In this document: in pieces, positions 1 to 5,545 of the stretch
Position numbering within the stretch: position 1 is the stretch's first letter
How the letters are laid out: each line of letters starts with the position of its first letter
Assembly (NCBI GenBank): GCA_002720055.1
Contig: PBGH01000001.1
Span: 1 to 24,048, forward strand
Reading direction: 5' to 3'
DNA from: Methanobacteriota archaeon
GTDB lineage: Archaea; Thermoplasmatota; Poseidoniia; Poseidoniales; Thalassarchaeaceae
Length of the DNA stretch: 24,048 bases
The notes under the pieces: generated by a model
The model's database searches: none
What the model was told of the DNA's origin: nothing
What the model saw: the letters and a program-made list of their open reading frames with translations, nothing else
Position numbers and translations under genes: made by a program

Positions 1-37
1 CGTCTTGGGGTGTTTCGAAAACAATATGTACACTCAT
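1..37 (-). CDS. Probable 50S ribosomal protein L7Ae, N-terminal fragment
   Basis: Only the first 12 codons lie in the window; the gene runs off the left edge. The minus strand reads MSVHIVFETPQD from an ATG at 37. A Shine-Dalgarno (SD) GAGGAG lies about nine bases upstream and a good archaeal TATA box about 50 bases upstream, so the start is well supported even though the ORF is tiny. The peptide fits the start of archaeal L7Ae, in which a short strand (VYV-F-TP-DL) precedes the kink-turn RNA-binding domain. L7Ae binds rRNA and box C/D guide RNAs. It lies downstream of prs in the same direction but appears to have its own promoter. Twelve residues cannot prove the family; the reading frame is much surer than the product. 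Confidence 0.45.
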   Translation of the reverse strand, partial: MSVHIVFETPQD

Positions 38-79
38 TGGAACATCTCCTCGTGTTAGTAAGCCGCCGCACGGCATGAC

Positions 80-90
80 CGATATAAACG
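80..90 (-). promoter_or_regulatory. TATA box of the L7Ae-like gene
   Basis: The minus strand reads CGTTTATATC here, close to the archaeal TATA consensus. A transcription start about 26 bases downstream would fall near 59. That leaves a leader of roughly 22 bases carrying the GAGGAG SD at 50-45 and the ATG at 37. The spacing is coherent for a strong, highly expressed gene. Confidence 0.6.
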
Positions 91-120
91 CAGCGTATTT
101 CGACCCAGTTGCACGTTCCA

Positions 121-1062
121 CTACCTAGACATCAGTTTCACTATCCCCCTGGATAGTGCCGGTGCCGAAGAAACACTTGCTCTCGGATTAGGTAGTGAGT
201 CTGTGGTAAAGACGCCATCCACGTGATTAGCTAATCTTGACAATGCACCTCCAGTGAATAATCCATGTGTACAAGCAGCATGTACCTCTTTTGCACCCTG
301 TCTCCTAAGTGCGTCACTAGCCCTACAAATTGTTCCACCTGTACTAATCATGTCATCTACTATAGCAACAATCTTTCCAGAGACATCAAGATCCTTTGGT
401 GAATGCTCAATTGTGTGCGCATCTATTCTAGTCTTCTCTAAATAAGAGAATTCACAGCCTATTAGTTCTGCCACCTCTGAAGCCCTGGAGATAGCTCCCT
501 TGTCCGGACTGAGAATAAAATCTGGTGAAACCTCTTTCTTTAGAGAATCCGCTATTTCTTGCATCGAACTGACGAATTCCACGGGTAACGAAAAACCCTC
601 CAAAACATCTGGGGCGTGCAAGTCAAGAATCGTTATTCCATCACAAAATTCGGCCAATACTTCTGCCACGACTCTAGCCGATACTGACTCGCCTGCTGAG
701 AATCTTTTATCCTGACGAGAGTATCCATAGTAGGGTATTGCCAAGAAAATACCTGGACCCACGTCTTCTTGATCTGATCCAAACTCTTCCTTCAGGCTCG
801 AAACTCTTCCTTTTCTAACGTCCCTAATTGCCCCAAGGAGGAGAATAGTCTGCATTATTCCAGAATCTGGATAAGTGTTTGAGACTAGAATCACATCCTC
901 TGATCTGACTGACTCTATCGACTCTACAGGTACTCTAACATATGCTTCTCCATCAGGAAATCGTCTACTCTCAAGAGCAATATATTCCATCCCAAGAAGC
1001 GGAGCAAGAGATTTTGCTGCTTCTACTCCTGAGGCCCCGCTCAGAACAGGCATTTGATACAA
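121..1062 (-). CDS. prs: Ribose-phosphate pyrophosphokinase (PRPP synthetase)
   Basis: Makes phosphoribosyl pyrophosphate from ribose 5-phosphate and ATP for purine, pyrimidine, histidine and tryptophan synthesis; cytoplasmic. The 313 residues match the usual length. Visible motifs are FPDGEAYVRV near residue 35, YYGYSRQDKRF (ATP-binding flexible loop region) and the PRPP loop VDDMISTGGT, with the paired aspartates at 236-237. The C-terminal half begins around SPDKGA. Two starts compete: a TTG at 1062 has an ideally spaced SD (GGAGG, 1077-1073), whereas the ATG at 1053 gives the more conventional start MPVLSG but sits 19 bases from that SD. tRNA-Ile lies upstream in the same direction and an L7Ae-like gene downstream. 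A TATA-like TTTAATAA at 1098-1091 may drive it. Confidence 0.95.
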   Translation of the reverse strand: MYQMPVLSGASGVEAAKSLAPLLGMEYIALESRRFPDGEAYVRVPVESIESVRSEDVILVSNTYPDSGIMQTILLLGAIRDVRKGRVSSLKEEFGSDQEDVGPGIFLAIPYYGYSRQDKRFSAGESVSARVVAEVLAEFCDGITILDLHAPDVLEGFSLPVEFVSSMQEIADSLKKEVSPDFILSPDKGAISRASEVAELIGCEFSYLEKTRIDAHTIEHSPKDLDVSGKIVAIVDDMISTGGTICRASDALRRQGAKEVHAACTHGLFTGGALSRLANHVDGVFTTDSLPNPRASVSSAPALSRGIVKLMSR

Positions 1063-1063
1063 G

Positions 1064-1077
1064 GGAGGGGAACCTCC
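1064..1077 (-). promoter_or_regulatory. prs SD within a GGAGG/CCTCC inverted repeat
   Basis: On the minus strand GGAGG (1077-1073), a four-base TTCC spacer and CCTCC (1068-1064) form a perfect five-pair stem immediately before the TTG start at 1062. If transcribed, the SD would be masked. The candidate TATA box at 1098-1091 predicts a start near 1068, which would leave the SD outside the mRNA unless prs is co-transcribed with the tRNA. The meaning therefore depends on the true 5' end. Confidence 0.4.
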
Positions 1078-1123
1078 TTCATGATGCTTCTTATTAAATC
1101 AGAACATCCCTAATCGATGATTT

Positions 1124-1201
1124 TGGTGGGCACGACAGGATTTGAACCTGTGACCTCCCGGTTATCAGCCGGGTGCTCCAGCCAAACTAAGCTACGCGCC
1201 C
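1124..1201 (-). tRNA. tRNA-Ile (GAU), CCA encoded
   Basis: The minus strand folds as a full cloverleaf. The acceptor GGGCGCG pairs with CGTGCCC (one G-U). The anticodon stem CCCGG/CCGGG encloses the loop CTGATAA with anticodon GAT. The T arm is ACAGG-TTCAAAT-CCTGT. Discriminator A is at 1127 and a genomically encoded CCA occupies 1126-1124. No intron interrupts the anticodon loop. It reads AUC and AUU isoleucine codons. It lies 61 bases upstream of prs on the same strand. Confidence 0.97.
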
Positions 1202-1227
1202 TGAGAATCGTTTCCAGTCGGGATTGG

Positions 1228-1235
1228 AATTTTAA
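1228..1235 (-). promoter_or_regulatory. TATA box for tRNA-Ile
   Basis: TTAAAATT on the minus strand is centred about 30 bases upstream of the mature tRNA 5' end at 1201. This is the expected place for an archaeal TBP site driving transcription from a few bases before the tRNA. Confidence 0.5.
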
Positions 1236-1251
1236 GGCTACTCAAGTGAAG

Positions 1252-1839
1252 TTATTCTTCTTCGTACCCTTCATCATTAAGTTTAAGATAACTTGGAAGA
1301 GTCATTAGTCTCGAGAACGTACATTTTAGAATTACTTCATCGAGCCTAGAAGTTGTTCTAGCCAGCTGTCCGCAAGGTACAGCGATGGTCTCTGGTAGTC
1401 CATGCCTCGCTCTAATCATAAAGTGAGGTTTAATCAATAACCCTTTGTACGTTCTTTTGATTTTAATAAGACTGATTACGTTTCCAATATCCATCCCGTC
1501 ATTGTCTAGTACGGCTCTGTCTAGTAGCTCGTCTGGTGCATACAGATCCTCTTCTATTCTGACCGTGTTCCTCCATCTTCTCTGTAATTCTCGCATTGAT
1601 TTAGAGAGTTTTATCCCTCCATCAGGTCTTATGCTGTGTACAAGTTCTTTAGCCAATGGTGCCAGATCAGCCGGTTTTCTCATGAACTCACTAGCGATTT
1701 CATCCTCTACCTTAATCCTTAGAGATCTCACAAATTCGTCTCTTGGATGGAATCTCTCACCAACAACTACTCCGACATGTTTGTCTCCAACGTAAACGTC
1801 TCTGTGTATCATTTCCTGTATTTCGTAGTCTTCTACCAT
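1252..1839 (-). CDS. Tandem PRC-barrel-like protein
   Basis: About 195 residues, soluble and charged, with no signal peptide or membrane segment. Two regions look like PRC-barrel folds (small beta barrels used as protein or RNA adaptors). The first runs around residues 10-85 (VYVGDKHVGVVVG, later DGGIKLSKS). The second runs around 105-180 (LDRAVLDNDGMDIGNVISL, later a strand ending IAVPCGQL before DEVILK). A residue pair like DGxxIG followed by a terminal VP-x(n)-DEVIL strand is typical of the family; this call rests on eye comparison. The ATG at 1839 is preferred because GGTGG lies seven bases upstream. The longer frame from a TTG at 1938 has no SD and an AT-rich, low-complexity start. The function is unknown. 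It diverges from the aminotransferase gene across a palindrome-rich promoter region. Confidence 0.6.
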   Translation of the reverse strand: MVEDYEIQEMIHRDVYVGDKHVGVVVGERFHPRDEFVRSLRIKVEDEIASEFMRKPADLAPLAKELVHSIRPDGGIKLSKSMRELQRRWRNTVRIEEDLYAPDELLDRAVLDNDGMDIGNVISLIKIKRTYKGLLIKPHFMIRARHGLPETIAVPCGQLARTTSRLDEVILKCTFSRLMTLPSYLKLNDEGYEEE

Positions 1840-1933
1840 TTCTCTGCCACCGCTAGGAGTGCACCCCCTTGCCTTCTCCAAATCCGCAGACAATGGGATA
1901 GCACTTATAATATTCGTAAATAAAGACTGATAA

Positions 1934-1943
1934 TTCAATTGAA
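1934..1943. promoter_or_regulatory. CAATTG-centred palindrome 1
   Basis: TTCAATTGAA is a perfect 10-bp palindrome in the intergenic space between the divergent PRC-barrel-like and aminotransferase genes. Its centre is 32 bp, close to three helical turns, from the centre of the second palindrome at 1963-1978, so one dimeric regulator could contact both on the same DNA face. It overlaps the rejected TTG start at 1938, which adds to the case for the shorter PRC-barrel-like protein. Confidence 0.4.
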
Positions 1944-1962
1944 ATTTTTTACTATAATTAAA

Positions 1963-1978
1963 TTTTTCAATTGAAAAA
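1963..1978. promoter_or_regulatory. CAATTG-centred palindrome 2
   Basis: TTTTTCAATTGAAAAA is a perfect 16-bp palindrome sharing the TTCAATTGAA core with the site at 1934-1943. The DNA between and beyond the sites is extremely AT-rich (ACTATAATTAAATT and AAATTTAATTTG) and may hold TATA elements for one or both directions. Operator function is inferred from symmetry and position only. Confidence 0.45.
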
Positions 1979-2078
1979 CTAAATTTAATTTGATTTTATT
2001 GATGATTATCAGAACTTACGTTTTTTCCCTTTTCCAGATTTATTTCGTGAATTTTGAAAGTGTATTCAGAGAATATTG

Positions 2079-3611
2079 ATGTGGGTGGACTTTTTCCCCT
2101 ATCTGATGACTATGGGAATAGAAGGTCTTGCTGAAATTCGTTCCAAAACTGGAAAGCCTCTAACAAAAGGGCTCAATGACCATGTAATCTCTGAATTTCT
2201 TCAGACAGATCCTTCCCTCAGTTTAGCCATCGAGGAAGCATGTGAAAACTTTGTCAGTTTAGTAAATGACATGGGTGCAGAAACAACCAAAATGGATGAG
2301 AAAGATCTTGTAGGTATTCTCCAGGGAGACTACGTAAACTTCTATTCTGCAGCAACTGTGAATCCATACGTAGCTATATCTGCACGTGGTCCTTGGATTA
2401 TCACCTCCCATGGAGCAGTTATTCATGATAATGGGGGATATGGAATGCTAGGAATGGGACATGGCCCAACAGATGTTATTCAGTCCATGCAGAAGAATTG
2501 GGTTATGGCCAATGTAATGACTCCCTCATTCAGCCATAAGAGATTAGCAGACCGACTCAAGAAGGAAGTTGGACATACAAGGGGAAAATGCCCATTTTCC
2601 AAGTTTGTTTGTTTGAACAGTGGATCAGAATCCGTAACAATTTCAATGAGGATAGCTGATGCCAATACTCTACAGATGACAAAGAAGGGAGGACTACATG
2701 AGGGAAAGGAAACAAAAATGCTGGCACTTGTTGAGGCATTTCACGGCAGAACCCATAGGCCAGCCCAAATTTCAGACTCATGTAGAGGAAAATATCAGAA
2801 AAACCTGGCTTCATTCAGAGATAGTGAAAATGTAATTTTTGTTCCATGTAACGACGTAGAATCTCTTATCGCGGCATTCGATAGAGCTGATCGAGAAGGG
2901 TTCTTCATTGAATTAATGGCAATGGAGCCGGTAATGGGAGAGGGAAACCCCGGTCTATGTGTGACAAGAGAGTTTTATGACAAAGCACGTGAGTTAACAT
3001 ATAGCCATGGAAGTATGCTCATTGTAGACTCTATCCAAGCAGGTTTAAGAGGTCAGGGATGTCTTAGTATTGTTGATTATGAAGGGTTTCAGGATTGTTC
3101 TGTTCCAGATATGGAAACTTGGTCAAAGGCACTCAATGCCGGGCAATATCCACTTTCTGTAGTCGGACTTTCTGATAGGGCGGCCGGCCACTATGTAGTG
3201 GGAATATATGGAAATACAATGACGACCAATCCAAGAGCTCTGGAGACTGCCATAACTGTCCTCGATAGAGTTACTCCTGAGCTACGAATCAATATTAAGG
3301 AGAGAGGGATAGAATTCGTTTCCAAACTGAAAGAATTAGCTAATGAAATCCCAGGAACAATTACTGAGGTTCAAGGGACTGGACTTCTTTTGTGTGCCGA
3401 ACTCGATCCTGAAAAACTGCCAGTTATTGGTTTTGGCTGTGTAGAGGAATGGTGCAGAATACATGGTCTTGGGGTTATTCATGGTGGACAGAATGCACTT
3501 CGTTTTACCCCTCATTTTGGAATTACTTCTGCTGAGATTGATCTGATAATTGATGTTCTCAGAGAGGGACTTCAAACATTTACCTCCCCGAAAATAATCG
3601 AGGCCAAGTAA
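2079..3611 (+). CDS. Class III PLP-dependent aminotransferase
   Basis: A cytoplasmic fold-type I transaminase of about 510 residues, longer than the 400-460 typical of acetylornithine, GABA or lysine epsilon-aminotransferases. Visible landmarks are GMGHGP near the cofactor region, LNSGSESV for phosphate contact, AFHGRTH, the aspartate of DSIQAG (Asp317) that holds the pyridine nitrogen, and the Schiff-base lysine in WSKAL (Lys350). The N-terminal 90 residues are extra and helical. The substrate cannot be assigned from sequence. The first ATG is at 2079; later in-frame ATGs at 2106 and 2112 are also plausible, and none has a clear SD. The next gene starts 14 bases after the stop, so the two are probably one transcript, perhaps controlled by the palindromes upstream. 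Confidence 0.88.
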   Translation: MWVDFFPYLMTMGIEGLAEIRSKTGKPLTKGLNDHVISEFLQTDPSLSLAIEEACENFVSLVNDMGAETTKMDEKDLVGILQGDYVNFYSAATVNPYVAISARGPWIITSHGAVIHDNGGYGMLGMGHGPTDVIQSMQKNWVMANVMTPSFSHKRLADRLKKEVGHTRGKCPFSKFVCLNSGSESVTISMRIADANTLQMTKKGGLHEGKETKMLALVEAFHGRTHRPAQISDSCRGKYQKNLASFRDSENVIFVPCNDVESLIAAFDRADREGFFIELMAMEPVMGEGNPGLCVTREFYDKARELTYSHGSMLIVDSIQAGLRGQGCLSIVDYEGFQDCSVPDMETWSKALNAGQYPLSVVGLSDRAAGHYVVGIYGNTMTTNPRALETAITVLDRVTPELRINIKERGIEFVSKLKELANEIPGTITEVQGTGLLLCAELDPEKLPVIGFGCVEEWCRIHGLGVIHGGQNALRFTPHFGITSAEIDLIIDVLREGLQTFTSPKIIEAK

Positions 3612-3625
3612 GCAGTTAGGTTTCT

Positions 3626-4306
3626 ATGTTAAGATCCATCAGCGTTTTCGGTCAAATGGATGGGTTCAGAGAGTTTCTAGAGGAAAGACTGGAAAGAGCA
3701 GGGGCAGAGCTTGTCGACATAAATAAGCATGCAGACTTCAAAATATGTATTGGAATTAATGAGAATTGTGATCTCTCACTAGACTCTCATGGTTCGGAAA
3801 ATACACTCTCTAATGTAGCCATTGGTATCGAAGATGTAATCATTCCAAGTGGAGCTAGGGATTGGGGAAATGGAAAAATCTTGGATTGGATAGATTGTAT
3901 AAAGAAAGGTCATGATCCAATAACAGAAGATAGAATAAGATATTGGGTGAATATACGAGATGTAGTTGAGGCAATTACTACGATTTCAATGTTTGAGGGA
4001 GAAATAGGATTATACGACCAGGTCAAAATCTGTGGTAGAAGAGGATGGAAGGATGAACATGTAATTGATGAGATTCGGGTTCTTTGGGAGAGATATTCGA
4101 ATTCAATAAATTATTCTCATACAATCGAATCACTATCTAGTATTCCTAGTCCAGTTAGAGGTATAGGGTCAGAGGAATCAAGCTTAACGGGTCTAGATTC
4201 AATACATGATATATTGATTACATGTGGAGGGAAAGGGTGGCAACCCCTAGTTCCACTGCGGATATCTCTGATGGAGATGATTGCAAGTGTAGAGACACTA
4301 TCTTGA
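3626..4306 (+). CDS. SDR/epimerase-like protein lacking the catalytic Tyr-Lys
   Basis: 226 residues, soluble. The N-terminus (SVFGQMDGFREFLEERL, residues 6-22) is laid out like the Rossmann start of extended short-chain dehydrogenases. ADFKICIGI (36-44) mimics the next strand. WVNIRDVVEAIT (107-118) followed by YDQVKICGRRGW resembles the C-terminal epimerase segment that starts with the conserved (V)D-DVVEAI. The usual stretch bearing YxxxK is missing, and the first glycine loop is imperfect, so the protein is either a shortened divergent enzyme or a non-catalytic relative. The start ATG follows the aminotransferase stop by 14 bases. Its 3' end overlaps the convergent Hc1-like gene by nine bases. 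The family assignment is by eye; the function is unknown. Confidence 0.6.
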   Translation: MLRSISVFGQMDGFREFLEERLERAGAELVDINKHADFKICIGINENCDLSLDSHGSENTLSNVAIGIEDVIIPSGARDWGNGKILDWIDCIKKGHDPITEDRIRYWVNIRDVVEAITTISMFEGEIGLYDQVKICGRRGWKDEHVIDEIRVLWERYSNSINYSHTIESLSSIPSPVRGIGSEESSLTGLDSIHDILITCGGKGWQPLVPLRISLMEMIASVETLS

Positions 4307-4480
4307 ATTCTTATCCTCTTGGACCTTGATTCTGATATCCTGGGCTAAATTTTTGCATGATTGCATGACTTTCCTCACCCTTGTTCCAGCTGCCCCATTT
4401 CCATAATCATGCTTCTCTGCATCATCGAGAGTTTCAGTTAGTTCATTAATCATCTCTTGTATCATATTTCTTACCGACAT
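4298..4480 (-). CDS. Hc1-like (bacterial histone H1-like) small DNA-binding protein
   Basis: Sixty residues from the ATG at 4480; an in-frame TTG at 4492 would add four and has no SD. The protein is helical. Its core GNGAAGTRVRKVMQ followed by LAQDIRIKVQE matches the pattern I know from the short Hc1-family proteins of Bacteroidetes (GN-AAGTRVRKGMQ-LK-LAQEIRKEV) and from the N-terminal domain of chlamydial Hc1. That family binds DNA and condenses chromatin. The N-terminal half is acidic, the core basic. It is the last minus-strand gene after dys (gap 54 bases) and overlaps the convergent SDR-like gene by nine bases. The gene is easily missed because of its size. I am confident of the family resemblance; DNA binding in this organism is inferred. 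Confidence 0.72.
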   Translation of the reverse strand: MSVRNMIQEMINELTETLDDAEKHDYGNGAAGTRVRKVMQSCKNLAQDIRIKVQEDKNSR

Positions 4481-4534
4481 GTTAGTATCCAATTTTTTTG
4501 GACTAATAGCGGTTACTAAACCTAGTACTACATT

Positions 4535-5521
4535 CTATGTAAAAAGATCAGATCCCAGCAGAGGGAGAATAAGACTTGCTTCTCCTTCAATTACTACCTG
4601 AGGAGCCTGAGGACGAATCTTCCCCCAAGAAATTGCTTCTCTAAGTCTGGCACCAGATAATGATCCATCGAACTCCGGAGCAGTTGTAATGGAAACTGCA
4701 GAGTCCATTCCGGAAGATTCTCTAAATTGATTCCACCAAATCACATGATGTTTGGATATTCCACCGCCAATCATTAGTCCGTGACTTTCCTTTGCAGTCC
4801 ATATTTTATCAGATAAAATCTGTTCATCAGCTAGGATATCAATAATGAAATCCGGACTCTTCTGTCGATGCATGAATAACTGTGAGCCAATAGAACCATC
4901 CGTTAATCCTGGAATGACCATAGGAATTCTATGTTTGGCAACCCAGTGAAGTAGGGAACTCTCGTCTTCAATCCTATCTCCCAGAGCCCAGCACAATTCC
5001 ACTGATCCAAACCCAATCCATGGCTTCTCATTGTCTTTAGATCTCCTCTCAACCTCAATTTCGCTAAGCCAAGGAAGAACAATCTTCTCTAGGATTTCAC
5101 CGTAGCATTCGTTTGGTACTACTACGTTCCCTAGTCTGTTCAAACCCTCTTCGCCAAGTGCTACATCGTCAAGAGAGAAATCTCCATGGAAGTAGTCACT
5201 ATATGTTCTAGCAATGTCATGGTCAAGAGTACCGCATGTTGTAACAATTACATTGTAAGCCCTGCTCTTTAGTGCCTCGACAAAGAATCCTCTAGTTCCA
5301 GTAGCACAAAGGCAAGCCGGAAAAGAAAGCCAATTTAGTACCCCATCTTCTCCAATTCTGGAAATCGCTTCTCTCAAAATATTCCTTCCTCGAGCGAGTT
5401 TTGTCGCAGTGAAACCACCAGCTCTCCCCATCTGATCAATTAGGGATCTCGAATCAGTAATTTTAGAGAAATCGTAGTCCTCTACTGGAAAATCAAAGTC
5501 ATCGCGAGAGTATCTGCCCAC
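4535..5521 (-). CDS. dys: Deoxyhypusine synthase
   Basis: Transfers the aminobutyl group of spermidine to a lysine of translation factor aIF5A, the first step to hypusine; cytoplasmic and NAD-dependent. At 328 residues it is of normal length. Signature segments are TCGTLDHDIAR, GLTDGSIGSQ and GGGISKHHVIWWNQF, with the catalytic lysine at 257. The start is a GTG at 5521. GGAG sits only three bases before it, which is short, and an out-of-frame ATG overlaps at 5524, so the exact start is less sure than the product. It is the fourth gene of the ubiD-ubiA-uvrB-dys run, 24 bases after uvrB. The aIF5A gene is not in the window. Confidence 0.95.
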   Translation of the reverse strand: MGRYSRDDFDFPVEDYDFSKITDSRSLIDQMGRAGGFTATKLARGRNILREAISRIGEDGVLNWLSFPACLCATGTRGFFVEALKSRAYNVIVTTCGTLDHDIARTYSDYFHGDFSLDDVALGEEGLNRLGNVVVPNECYGEILEKIVLPWLSEIEVERRSKDNEKPWIGFGSVELCWALGDRIEDESSLLHWVAKHRIPMVIPGLTDGSIGSQLFMHRQKSPDFIIDILADEQILSDKIWTAKESHGLMIGGGISKHHVIWWNQFRESSGMDSAVSITTAPEFDGSLSGARLREAISWGKIRPQAPQVVIEGEASLILPLLGSDLFT

Positions 5522-5545
5522 ATACTCCGCACTACAATCTCGGCT

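Noticed and set aside
1840..1938. 33-residue N-terminal extension of the PRC-barrel-like protein from a TTG
   Set aside because: No SD, and it runs into the first palindrome; the ATG at 1839 has GGTGG at proper spacing.
2557..2814. 85-residue minus-strand ORF within the aminotransferase gene
   Set aside because: Antisense to a well-conserved enzyme, cysteine- and proline-rich with no domain or SD; a frame shadow.
3626..4306. Calling this gene a functional UDP-sugar epimerase
   Set aside because: No YxxxK motif and an imperfect glycine loop; only a general SDR-like resemblance is supported.
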